DNA of 64,000 nucleotides from Anaerosalibacter sp. Marseille-P3206 (lineage in GTDB: Bacteria; Bacillota; Clostridia; Tissierellales; Sporanaerobacteraceae), in the NCBI RefSeq assembly GCF_900155565.1, contig NZ_FUHM01000002.1:1054001-1118000 (forward strand), in the 5' to 3' direction. Below the pieces are notes generated by a model, which made no database searches, was not told the DNA's origin, and worked only from the letters and a program-made list of their open reading frames with translations. This document shows, piece by piece, positions 28,788 through 37,227 of this stretch (position 1 is its first letter; each line of letters begins with the position of its first letter). Both the position numbers and the translations under genes were made by a program.

Positions 28788-28795
28788 AAAATGCA

Positions 28796-28842
28796 TTAGG
28801 ACGGTTAGAGTACCGCTGTAAAAGTGGACTCAACCGTCCTAA
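28796..28842. terminator. Bidirectional terminator
   Basis: TTAGGACGGTT (28796-28806) pairs with AACCGTCCTAA (28832-28842). T runs lie on the minus-strand side, and the hairpin separates convergent genes. Confidence 0.7.
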
Positions 28843-28868
28843 AAATACTTATTTCTCCGCTTTTTTCC

Positions 28869-29144
28869 CTAATAATACCTCATCAAAGATAACATACTTA
28901 TACCACTTATTATTGCTATGATAATATTAATACCTAAAATTATAGCTAACATTATAAGTTGTGCCTTACAATAGTTTTTCTTGTTTTCATTAGTATCTCC
29001 ACTAAATGCCCATACAAATAGCAAAATAATATTTACTATTGGTATAACTAATAAAAGTAACGTTATTACCCAGTCCTTGACCGACATGATTTCATATTTA
29101 TCCGATGATTCGATATGATTTTGATAATTCCCTTGTTCGTCCAT
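28869..29144 (-). CDS. Small two-helix membrane protein
   Basis: This 91-aa protein has two hydrophobic helices: WVITLLLLVIPIVNIILLFVW (about residues 26-46) and LIMLAIILGINIIIAIISG (about 63-82). A short charged loop containing GDTNENKKNY separates them. It resembles small DUF-type membrane proteins common in Firmicutes. No specific function can be given. GGGGGAG precedes the ATG. Confidence 0.65.
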   Translation of the reverse strand: MDEQGNYQNHIESSDKYEIMSVKDWVITLLLLVIPIVNIILLFVWAFSGDTNENKKNYCKAQLIMLAIILGINIIIAIISGISMLSLMRYY

Positions 29145-29248
29145 AAGCTCCCCCTTTCCACAATATTTTTCCTCTATTACTAATAGTATTCAGTGGATTC
29201 TTTTATGTTCCACTTTTTTGTGAAAAAAGTTTGAAAAGCACAGGAGAA

Positions 29249-31591
29249 CTAACCCTGTGTTTGATTCCAAAACATCTTCAATTGTAATCTCAAACTTTCC
29301 AAATTTTTTACTCTATTATACCCCATCCATTCTCTAGGAAATAGTTGCTTATATTTATATGTTGCAAATCTATCATCTATTAATAGTACAATTCCTCTGT
29401 CCTTTTCAGTTCTTATGACTCTTCCTGCGGCTTGAAGGACTTTGTTCATTCCTGGATACATATAGGAATATTCATATCCTACATTCTTCTTTTCTTGAAA
29501 GTATTCTCTCACTATATTTCTCTCAAGGCATATCTGAGGTAATCCTACCCCTACTATTATGGCTCCTATTAGCTTATCTCCTATTAAGTCTATTCCTTCT
29601 GAAAATATCCCCCCTAAAACTGCAAAAGCCACCATAGTCTCATCATTTCTATTGAATTCATCTAAAAATATTTCTCGATCTTCTTCCTTCATAGAAGAAT
29701 TTTGAAGTATTGTTTTAATGTCAGGATTTCTCTCATTGAATTGTTCATATACTAGTTCCATGTATTTATATGAGGGAAAGAATACGAAATAGTTTCCTTT
29801 TTTAGCCCTTACTGTTTCTTCTATATATTTTACAATGCTTACATAGGTTTTTTCCCTGTCTTTATATCTTGTGGAAATATTGTCAGCTATAAATAAACCT
29901 AGATTGTCTCTATGGAAAGGGGATGGGGCTTTTGCGGTATAGTCGTCTTCACTTCCACCTAGTATTTCTTTGAAATATTCAATAGGCGTTAGGGTAGCTG
30001 AAAAAAATATAGCACTTCTTCCTTTTTTCAATGTTTCACCCAATACATAGGAAGGATCTAAACAATATAGTTTAAATATTATATCATCCCTATTTTCTCC
30101 ATAGTTTACATACCTTTCGTCATAGTAATCCCATATTCTCATAAAGCCAACTAGATTAAAATATATATCTAATACATCCTTGTACTTTTCATCCTCTTTG
30201 TTGTCTAAAAGCCAAGACTCCAACTTTTCTGTTGTCCTTCTTACAAGGGAATATATTTCATCTACTACATCCTTTTTCACAAAGTATTCATCATTACCGT
30301 ACCATTTTTTAGTCTTAAGCATAAAGCTGTTTAGTTCACCAAAAGACTTTGACAGAGATATGTTTTTATCTTTAAAATATTTTTTGTATTCTAGAAATGG
30401 CTCTTTATATATTTCAATAGAATACATTTCCCTAGCTCTATCCACTAGATTGTGAGCTTCATCTATCAGGAAAACAAAGTCTTCTTTGCCTTCTTGGAAA
30501 AATCTCTTTAAGGATACTCTTGGGTCAAAAACATAGTTATAATCACAAATAATACAATCAGCAAAAAGACATAAATCTAGTGAAAACTCAAAAGGACAGA
30601 CAGTATGTTTTTGTCCATAAGCTTCTACTACTTCTCTAGTTATAATATCTTCATTTATCAATACATCCATAAGTGCATGGTTGACTCTATCGTAGTGCCC
30701 TTTAGCATAAGGACAGTTTTCCGGTGTACAGTTTACTTCATCATTAAAGCAAATCTTTTCCTTAGCTGTTAATACCACTGTTTTTATTCTAAGACCCTTT
30801 GATACCATTTTTCCCATAGAATCTATTGCTACCTGTCTAGTAATAGTCTTTGCAGTAAGATAAAAGATCTTATAGGTGAGGCCTTCTCCTATAGATTTAA
30901 CTGCTGGAAACATAGTAGATATGGTCTTTCCTATGCCAGTTGGTGCTTGGACAAAGAGGTTTTTCCTATCTAATATGGTTTTGTATACTCCTACTGCTAG
31001 TTCTCTTTGACCACTTCTATAAGTTTCAAATGGAAAATCCAATTTTACAATAGATTCATCTCTAGTGATTGCCCAATTAGATAATAGCCTTATCCATTCA
31101 ATATATTTATCTATTAGTGAATAAAAAAAGTCTTCCAATTCATAAATTGATAGTTTTTTTCTAAATATTTTAGTTTCATCAACGTCTATATTATAATATG
31201 TAAGTTGTACATCTATTTCTTCAAGTTGCTTTTCTAAACTATACATATAGGCATAACATTTGGCTTGAGCCCAATGTAGAGGATTATATTCTTCATCTAT
31301 TAATTCCAATGACTTTGTTGTAGTCTTTATCTCATCAATAACTATTCTATATCCATCTTTTAAGATACCATCAGCTCTTCCTTCCAATGTAATAGAAAAG
31401 CCATCTTTTTGGAAGGTATGTTTTAGTACAACTTCGCTTTGATAATTGTCATCATATGAATTTTGTACCTTTTGATGTCCTTTTGTTCCCTCTAAGGCCC
31501 GACTTGCTCCCATAAATGTAGAGTCCAAATCTCCAGAACGAAGGACAAATTCTACAAGATTACGTACTGAAATTTTGATTTCCTTATTCAT
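29249..31591 (-). CDS. Rad3/DinG-type helicase with N-terminal PD-(D/E)xK nuclease domain
   Basis: This 780-aa protein starts with a PD-(D/E)xK fold (GRADGILKDGYRIVIDEIKTT near residues 75-95). An XPD/Rad3-type SF2 helicase follows, with Walker A APTGIGKT, four cysteines for an iron-sulfur cluster (ICFNDEVNC, ENCPY, HTVCPF), DEAH in LIDEAHNLVD and QAAGRVIRTEKD. It probably acts in DNA repair as a 5'-3' helicase. The fusion order matches clostridial ATP-dependent DNA helicases. It has its own gene unit. Confidence 0.88.
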   Translation of the reverse strand: MNKEIKISVRNLVEFVLRSGDLDSTFMGASRALEGTKGHQKVQNSYDDNYQSEVVLKHTFQKDGFSITLEGRADGILKDGYRIVIDEIKTTTKSLELIDEEYNPLHWAQAKCYAYMYSLEKQLEEIDVQLTYYNIDVDETKIFRKKLSIYELEDFFYSLIDKYIEWIRLLSNWAITRDESIVKLDFPFETYRSGQRELAVGVYKTILDRKNLFVQAPTGIGKTISTMFPAVKSIGEGLTYKIFYLTAKTITRQVAIDSMGKMVSKGLRIKTVVLTAKEKICFNDEVNCTPENCPYAKGHYDRVNHALMDVLINEDIITREVVEAYGQKHTVCPFEFSLDLCLFADCIICDYNYVFDPRVSLKRFFQEGKEDFVFLIDEAHNLVDRAREMYSIEIYKEPFLEYKKYFKDKNISLSKSFGELNSFMLKTKKWYGNDEYFVKKDVVDEIYSLVRRTTEKLESWLLDNKEDEKYKDVLDIYFNLVGFMRIWDYYDERYVNYGENRDDIIFKLYCLDPSYVLGETLKKGRSAIFFSATLTPIEYFKEILGGSEDDYTAKAPSPFHRDNLGLFIADNISTRYKDREKTYVSIVKYIEETVRAKKGNYFVFFPSYKYMELVYEQFNERNPDIKTILQNSSMKEEDREIFLDEFNRNDETMVAFAVLGGIFSEGIDLIGDKLIGAIIVGVGLPQICLERNIVREYFQEKKNVGYEYSYMYPGMNKVLQAAGRVIRTEKDRGIVLLIDDRFATYKYKQLFPREWMGYNRVKNLESLRLQLKMFWNQTQG

Positions 31592-31718
31592 ATAAAATCA
31601 ACCTTTTTCATAATATTAATAGTACTCTTATTGAATTATATCATTTATAATCTCTATCTGCATTCAATAAGTTAGAAAGTTAGTGCCGGGGGCAAATATT
31701 TAAGTTGTCCTGAAATCG

Positions 31719-31747
31719 TTTACATTTTGACAAATTTCATATAAAAT
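31719..31747 (+). promoter_or_regulatory. Promoter of the aminopeptidase gene
   Basis: TTTACA (31719-31724) and TAAAAT (31742-31747) are 17 bp apart on the plus strand. Confidence 0.55.
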
Positions 31748-31780
31748 ATACTTACAGACTAAAATGGCGAGGTGATTTTG

Positions 31781-33016
31781 TTGAATAAATTTGAAGAGAC
31801 TTTAAAGAACTATGCAAATTTAGCAGTAAAGGTTGGTATCAATATTCAGAAAGGTCAAAAGCTTGTTATCAATTCTCCTATTGAATGTGCTGATTTTGTA
31901 CGTCTTATTGCTGAATCTGCTTATGCAGAAGGAGCTAAAGATGTATATGTAGAATGGCATGATGAAAAAATGACGCTTTTAAGGTATATGAATGCTCCTA
32001 TGGAAGTATTTCAAAACTTCCCAACATGGAAGGCAGACGGTTTCAACCAAATGGCTGAAGAAGGAGCAGGTTTCATCTCTATTGCAGCCTCAAATCCAGA
32101 ACTTTTGAAAGATGTAGATCCTAAAAAAGTTGCTGAAAACAACAAGGCTAGTTCTATTGCAATGAAGAAATTTAGAGAATACTCTATGAACAATAAAGTT
32201 GCATGGTGTGTTGTTTCTGTTCCTACAAATGATTGGGCAACAAAAGTATTCCCAGATCTTCCTGAAGAAGAAGCTGTTGAAAAACTTTGGAAAGCTATAT
32301 TTATGACTGTAAGAATGGACCAAGAAGATCCTATCAAAGCTTGGGAGGAACATTTGAGGAATACAGAAAATAGAGTTAAATTCTTGAATGAAAAAGCATT
32401 CAAAACTCTTCACTATACTTCTTCCAACGGTACTGATGTAGTTGTTGAACTTCCCAAGGGTCATATTTGGGCTGGTGGTGGAGAATACAATACTAAGGAT
32501 GTATTCTTTGTTGCTAATATGCCTACTGAAGAAGTTTTCACTATGCCTAAGAAAACTGGAGTTAATGGTGTAGTTGTAAGTACTAAACCTCTTAACTATG
32601 GTGGAAATTTAATTAACAATTTTAAATTAACTTTCAAAGACGGTAAGGTTGTAGATTTTGAAGCAGAAGAAGGTTACGAAACATTAAAACATCTTTTAGA
32701 TACAGATGAAGGTGCTAAATACTTAGGAGAAGTAGCTTTGGTTCAATATGATTCTCCTATTTCAAATTCCAATATATTGTTCTACAATACATTGTTTGAC
32801 GAAAATGCTTCATGTCACTTTGCATTTGGTGCTGCTTATCCAACTTGTATTAAAGGTGGAAGCGAAATGGATGAAAAAGAAAGAGAAGCTCATGGAGTTA
32901 ATACTTCTCTGACTCATGTGGACTTCATGGTAGGAAGTAGTGATTTAAATATAGTTGGAGAAACTCCTAGTGGAGAAAAAATCCAAGTATTCAAAGATGG
33001 AAACTGGGCATTTTAA
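31781..33016 (+). CDS. M29-family metalloaminopeptidase
   Basis: The protein is about 411 aa and is a typical M29 (AmpS/PepS) aminopeptidase: MNKFEETLKNYANLAVKVGINIQKGQ at the start, then GGGEYNTKDVFFVANMPTEEVFTMP with catalytic metal ligands, EVALVQYDSPIS, and the C-terminal HVDFMVGSSDLNI. It cleaves N-terminal residues from cytoplasmic peptides, in line with an amino-acid-fermenting lifestyle. I chose TTG at 31781, six bases after GAGGTG, over an in-frame GTG at 31772 inside the ribosome site. Confidence 0.93.
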   Translation: MNKFEETLKNYANLAVKVGINIQKGQKLVINSPIECADFVRLIAESAYAEGAKDVYVEWHDEKMTLLRYMNAPMEVFQNFPTWKADGFNQMAEEGAGFISIAASNPELLKDVDPKKVAENNKASSIAMKKFREYSMNNKVAWCVVSVPTNDWATKVFPDLPEEEAVEKLWKAIFMTVRMDQEDPIKAWEEHLRNTENRVKFLNEKAFKTLHYTSSNGTDVVVELPKGHIWAGGGEYNTKDVFFVANMPTEEVFTMPKKTGVNGVVVSTKPLNYGGNLINNFKLTFKDGKVVDFEAEEGYETLKHLLDTDEGAKYLGEVALVQYDSPISNSNILFYNTLFDENASCHFAFGAAYPTCIKGGSEMDEKEREAHGVNTSLTHVDFMVGSSDLNIVGETPSGEKIQVFKDGNWAF

Positions 33017-33033
33017 TTCTTCCTTACAATATA

Positions 33034-33072
33034 AAAATGGCTCTAGTATTAATTTACTAGAGCCATTTTCTG
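33034..33072. terminator. Bidirectional terminator
   Basis: AAAATGGCTCTAGTA (33034-33048) pairs with its complement at 33055-33069, between convergent genes. Confidence 0.8.
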
Positions 33073-33087
33073 TTTAAGAGGAATTCC

Positions 33088-33585
33088 TTATGAATTAAAT
33101 ACTTTTGTTCTCTTCAATGCAACACTTAGTACTACTGCTACTACTGCACCAAATAGTCCTTGAACCATATTTCCTGGTATGGAAGCTAGTGCAGCTTTTC
33201 CTCCATACATAAATATTTCAGCTATATAGTATCCAATAGCCATCCATACTCCTCCAATAGCTGTTGGAATGATTGGCGTTTTTTGACCTAGTTTTGTATC
33301 CAATAGTGCACCTGCAAAAAATCCTTCCAAACCCTTAACCACAAATGTAATAGGAGCATAATATGAATATCCTGATAACAAATCCGCAAGAGCAGAACCC
33401 ACTCCTCCTACAACAAAACCACCTTTTTTACCTAATATCATAGCTGCTAAAAATACTACCATATCACCTAAATTTAAATATCCCTTTGTTCCAGGTGTAG
33501 GAATCTGTATTAACATTGTCATTACTGTAGTAAGGGCAATTAGTACCGCATATCTGGTCAAATCCCTTAGTTTTTCATTTCTCAC
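33088..33585 (-). CDS. ECF transporter S-component
   Basis: This is a 165-aa protein with five or six hydrophobic helices. It has the ECF S-component pattern: an N-terminal AVLIALTTVMTMLIQIP helix, then GYLNLGDMVVFLAAMILGKKGGFVVGGVGSALADLLSGY. Substrate-binding vitamin transporters of the COG4720 type look like this, but the substrate is not readable here. No AT module is adjacent. I prefer GTG at 33585 because GGGAG lies nine bases upstream; the ATG at 33594 directly abuts that site. Confidence 0.8.
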   Translation of the reverse strand: MRNEKLRDLTRYAVLIALTTVMTMLIQIPTPGTKGYLNLGDMVVFLAAMILGKKGGFVVGGVGSALADLLSGYSYYAPITFVVKGLEGFFAGALLDTKLGQKTPIIPTAIGGVWMAIGYYIAEIFMYGGKAALASIPGNMVQGLFGAVVAVVLSVALKRTKVFNS

Positions 33586-33610
33586 AACTATCATCTCCCT
33601 TTTTACTATG

Positions 33611-33628
33611 TAGTGTAACGGTACACTA
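33611..33628. promoter_or_regulatory. Candidate operator upstream of the ECF gene
   Basis: TAGTGTA and TACACTA form a perfect 7-bp inverted repeat around ACGG, about 26 bp before the start codon. The cognate regulator is unknown. Confidence 0.45.
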
Positions 33629-33700
33629 TTTGTTTGTTTGCTAATTGTATCTATTTATATAATAATACTTTCGCTACACTTTTTCAAGTAGCAAACAAAA

Positions 33701-33726
33701 AAAACTGTCTCTTTTGAGACAGTTTT
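33701..33726 (-). terminator. Terminator after the MATE gene
   Basis: AAAACTGTCTC and GAGACAGTTTT pair around a TTTT loop. A-rich and T-rich tails on either side make it usable on both strands. Confidence 0.8.
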
Positions 33727-33729
33727 TTA

Positions 33730-35043
33730 TTAAATTAAGTCATCACCAACAGGTGCACCTTTATAGGCTCTAGACTTTTTTTGTTCTATTACTTCTACTT
33801 TTTCAATTGTCTTATCAAGTTTTTTCGATTCCTTAACCATCATGACTATTGCTGTTATACTAGATATCAAATCAGATATAGGATATGAAATCCAAACTGC
33901 AAGAGCACCCAAATTAAATACCTTTATTAGTACTATGGATACAGGTAGAAGTACTATAAGCTGCCTTAGGATTGACACCATAAAAGACTTCTTTGCCTTT
34001 CCAAGGGCTTGAAAATAGTATATAGAAACATAATACAAGCTTATAAGAGGTATTATTGATACCATTATTCTAAAAGCCTTAACTGATTCTTCTAAAATAT
34101 ATTTATCCTTTACATATATAGATAATAGTTGAGGCGTGAATATCATAGTAATTGCCCATAGACCAGCAGAAGTCAAGAATGAGTATATTATTGTCTTCTT
34201 TGCTACTTCCTTTAGCCTTTTATATTTTTTAGCACCTAAATTGTAAGCAGCTATAGGCTGCATTGCTGAAGCCATCCCCAACATATTGATAAACATGAAC
34301 ATTGAAAGCTTTGATATAACACCTAGTACTATTACTCCCATATCTCCTGCATTTTTTAAGAGAAGATTATTAAGTATTGCAATCAATATTCCATCTTCTG
34401 CTTCTACTATAAATGCAGAAAAACCTACAGTTGTTATCTCGTTCCAAATGGGCATATTGAAATTAAATCCAAAGGATAAATTGAACTTTTTCTTTACTTC
34501 AATAAAATGATAATATGCATAAAGAAATCCTATAAATTGTGATATTGCAGTTGCTATTGCAGCTCCTTTTACTCCATAAGAAAACTTTGATACAAGCAAA
34601 TAGTCTACAAATATATTTGTCAATGCTCCTGTCATATTGCTTTGTAATAGTATCTTTCTATTACCTAAGGACATCTCCATATAACCTATTACTACAGTCA
34701 ATACCTGAAATATACTTCCAAATAATATTATGGATAAATAATCATGAGCAAATGGTAGAATTTTGTCTCCTGCTCCTAAAAACCTGAGTACATTATCCCT
34801 AAATATAAACAATATTATAGAAAGTGGAATCACAATAAATATCGCTATACTAAATGCATTTTTAATAATCTTTTTTACACTGTCATAGTCTTTTTCCCCA
34901 CTACTTCTCCCTATAGCTGTAGATGAGCCAAGGGCAATCATCATGGCTATAGCTGCCATAATCCTCTGTATGGGAAATACAACCACTAATCCACCTATCC
35001 CATTTCCACCTATATGTCTTCCTACAAATACCGTATCTACCAT
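33730..35043 (-). CDS. MATE-family efflux transporter, N-terminus apparently frameshifted
   Basis: This 437-aa frame is a MATE exporter (MVDTVFVGRHIGGNGIGGLVV, the usual first conserved block, and about ten further membrane helices). It would export drugs or metabolites using a cation gradient. MATE proteins normally begin about 30-35 residues before MVDT. Those residues are encoded in frame upstream (NNIFEKGSVGKLLFKFSVPA), but the frame has no start codon. An ATG at 35147 with AGGAGG nine bases upstream is out of frame by one base after a GGGG run. The gene may be damaged, or the sequence may lack one G. Confidence 0.85.
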   Translation of the reverse strand: MVDTVFVGRHIGGNGIGGLVVVFPIQRIMAAIAMMIALGSSTAIGRSSGEKDYDSVKKIIKNAFSIAIFIVIPLSIILFIFRDNVLRFLGAGDKILPFAHDYLSIILFGSIFQVLTVVIGYMEMSLGNRKILLQSNMTGALTNIFVDYLLVSKFSYGVKGAAIATAISQFIGFLYAYYHFIEVKKKFNLSFGFNFNMPIWNEITTVGFSAFIVEAEDGILIAILNNLLLKNAGDMGVIVLGVISKLSMFMFINMLGMASAMQPIAAYNLGAKKYKRLKEVAKKTIIYSFLTSAGLWAITMIFTPQLLSIYVKDKYILEESVKAFRIMVSIIPLISLYYVSIYYFQALGKAKKSFMVSILRQLIVLLPVSIVLIKVFNLGALAVWISYPISDLISSITAIVMMVKESKKLDKTIEKVEVIEQKKSRAYKGAPVGDDLI

Positions 35044-35228
35044 GTTATAAAGTTCTGTTACCAGTAGGGAGATTATAGCTGGAACCGAGAACTTAAAGAG
35101 AAGTTTACCGACACTTCCCTTTTCAAATATATTATTGTCTACCCCATACGTAACTACCTCCTAAATTTATTTACCTAATTATATTATCACTTATACTGTT
35201 AAAAATCCACCTTTGCAAAAGATATTTA

Positions 35229-35250
35229 AAGCTCCAAAATATTGGAGCTT
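35229..35250 (-). terminator. Terminator after the PII-like gene
   Basis: AAGCTCCAA and TTGGAGCTT form a 9-bp hairpin just after the PII-like stop codon. Confidence 0.65.
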
Positions 35251-35256
35251 GTTAAA

Positions 35257-35577
35257 TTACACTTCTTCCCTATGATGTAGTCCTACTAAGTTTGACACAG
35301 GCAAAGTAAATATGATCCCAGTTCCTGGCTCTTTTAGTTTTCCTGCTTCTACAATGGAGTCAAATATTGGTCTGTATTTTGATTCCTCACTTAATACTAA
35401 TATAACTTCTTTAGATGCCTCTATATGTATGTTCAAAAACTTTTTTACTTCACTTTCACCAGTGCCTCTACCATACAGTATTGTAGCACCTTTTGCGCCT
35501 ACATCTTTCGCTTTTTCAACAATTTTATCAGCTTTTCCTCTTTCTACTATAGCTATGATACATAGTACGCTTTCCAT
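35257..35577 (-). CDS. PII-like regulatory protein (DUF1538-associated)
   Basis: This 106-aa protein has the PII/GlnB-like ferredoxin fold pattern: LCIIAIVERGKADKIVEKAKDVGAKGATILYGRG, a T-loop region, and C-terminal GTGIIFTLPVSNLVGL. It lacks the classical GlnB uridylylation Tyr context. It follows a DUF1538 membrane gene by 15 bp and so probably senses a nucleotide or metabolite to gate that transporter. A second PII-like gene sits with an antiporter at 58447-58788. Confidence 0.8.
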   Translation of the reverse strand: MESVLCIIAIVERGKADKIVEKAKDVGAKGATILYGRGTGESEVKKFLNIHIEASKEVILVLSEESKYRPIFDSIVEAGKLKEPGTGIIFTLPVSNLVGLHHREEV

Positions 35578-35592
35578 GATATCTCCCCTTTC

Positions 35593-36294
35593 TTAAAATT
35601 TAGTTAGTATTCCAAGTATGAGAACAGATATTACTGCTCCAAGTGATGTGAGTCCTACGATGCCAAAACCATTAAGAAGTGGGTCGGAATTTTCTATTAT
35701 TTTTGAAAGTCCTATAGCAACTGCCATGTTTAATGGGATATTTACAGGACCTGTAGTTGAACTAGCTGAATCCATTGCAATAGCAACAAACTCATCTGGA
35801 GCAAAATAAACTAATATGAGTATCACTACAAGTATAGGCATTATGATTATAGTATTAGGTATGTTTTTTAATATCTTTAACATTCCTATTGCCATGCCAC
35901 CACCAAAACCAATGGCAACTGCATGAATAAGTGTTTTATATGGAATAGCTCCAACGGAAACCTCCTCTACTTCTAGTGCCAACGCTTTAAGCCCTGGTTC
36001 TACAAGTGTAGCAAAATATCCTAATATAAATGCAAATAATATTATTACCCATCTATGTTCTAATGTTATAAGATTTCTACCTACTGAATCCCCCAATGGT
36101 ATCAAACTCATTGACACTCCTTTTAAGAAAAAATGGAGTCCAAATACACTCAACAGAAATCCTATCACAAACTCCTTTAAATTGTCTATAGGCTTTCTTA
36201 AAATAAGGGCTTGAAAAAGCAATAAAAAAGCAGATATTGGTATAACAGTCCTTGCTGTATCCCACAGTGCACTCAATCCTTCAATATTTTTCAT
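35593..36294 (-). CDS. DUF1538 membrane protein (putative transporter)
   Basis: This 233-aa protein has about seven hydrophobic segments and DUF1538-type features (TARTVIPISAFLLLFQALILRKP at the start, and VGLTSLGAVISVLILGILTKF at the end). The biochemical role of DUF1538 is not established; it is regarded as a transporter-like family. Many genomes carry two such genes in tandem, but only one is present here. It is coupled to the PII-like gene. Confidence 0.8.
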   Translation of the reverse strand: MKNIEGLSALWDTARTVIPISAFLLLFQALILRKPIDNLKEFVIGFLLSVFGLHFFLKGVSMSLIPLGDSVGRNLITLEHRWVIILFAFILGYFATLVEPGLKALALEVEEVSVGAIPYKTLIHAVAIGFGGGMAIGMLKILKNIPNTIIIMPILVVILILVYFAPDEFVAIAMDSASSTTGPVNIPLNMAVAIGLSKIIENSDPLLNGFGIVGLTSLGAVISVLILGILTKF

Positions 36295-36523
36295 AAAAAT
36301 GTCCCCTTTCTTAAAAAAATAGTAATAATATAATTGGAATTGTTAAAAGATATAGATGTTAATGAAAATTCAAAATAAAAGACATGTATTCCCCTTTCTC
36401 TATTATACTATATAAACGCATTATAAAAACTGTTTATTTAACTAAAGTATGGGTATAAGTATTGCATCGATATTGTTGATTACAATTAAAATTAATATTA
36501 ATGTATAGATGGGAGGTATTGAG

Positions 36524-37204
36524 ATGGAAAAATTTATTCCTGAAGTTAAGTCAAAGCTTAGATCTAGAATAATAGAAGTACCACCAGTTATTTATAGAGC
36601 AAGTGGTATTAAGATATTAGGAACAAGGATCAAGTCACTTCTATTCTCTACTGATGTAGCAATTATCAAGAATACAAATGCTAACTCTATTATAGCTGTT
36701 TATCCTTTTACCCCACAGCTTTCAATTACTCAAGCTATTTTAGAAGTTGCCCCAGTTCCTGTTTTTGTAGGCGTTGGTGGAGGTATTACTACTGGAAAAA
36801 GATCTATTGATATAGCACTTCAAGCTGAATTAATGGGTGCTTATGGTGCAGTAGTCAATGCTCCTACTGCAAATGAAGTGATTAGCAGAATGTATAATCG
36901 AATTGATATTCCAATAATCGCAACTGTAGTTACTGAACGTGACGATTATAGGGGAAAACTAGATGCAGGTGCAAGAATATTGAACATATCTGGAGGAAGT
37001 AACACCGCAGCAATAGTTAGAAAGATAAGAGAGGAATACAAAGAACTTCCTATAATAGCTACAGGAGGTCCTACAGAAGAAAGTATTGTGAAAACTATAG
37101 AGGCAGGTGCAAATGCAATTACTTATACCCCACCTTGTTGTGCTGATATATTTGGGGATGTAATGGACCAATACAGATTAGATAAGATGAAAGACAATAA
37201 ATAA
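36524..37204 (+). CDS. TIM-barrel protein of unknown function
   Basis: The protein is about 226 aa, with beta/alpha-barrel features: VFVGVGGGITTGKRSIDIALQAELMGAYGAVVNAPT, then ILNISGGSNTAA and the phosphate-binding-like IIATGGPTEESIVKTIEAGANAITYTPP. It is similar in style to ThiE/ThiG/HisF-type barrels and is often annotated only as a hydrolase. I chose the ATG at 36524, preceded by GGGAGGT. It stands alone between minus-strand genes. Confidence 0.75.
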   Translation: MEKFIPEVKSKLRSRIIEVPPVIYRASGIKILGTRIKSLLFSTDVAIIKNTNANSIIAVYPFTPQLSITQAILEVAPVPVFVGVGGGITTGKRSIDIALQAELMGAYGAVVNAPTANEVISRMYNRIDIPIIATVVTERDDYRGKLDAGARILNISGGSNTAAIVRKIREEYKELPIIATGGPTEESIVKTIEAGANAITYTPPCCADIFGDVMDQYRLDKMKDNK

Positions 37205-37222
37205 GAAGCCAAATGGCTTCTT
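37203..37222. terminator. Bidirectional terminator
   Basis: AAGAAGCC and GGCTTCTT pair around AAAT, between convergent genes. Confidence 0.75.
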
Positions 37223-37227
37223 ATTTA

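Noticed and set aside
32011-32464. Two long minus-strand frames (124 and 130 aa)
   Set aside because: They lie antisense within the M29 aminopeptidase gene and are frame shadows.
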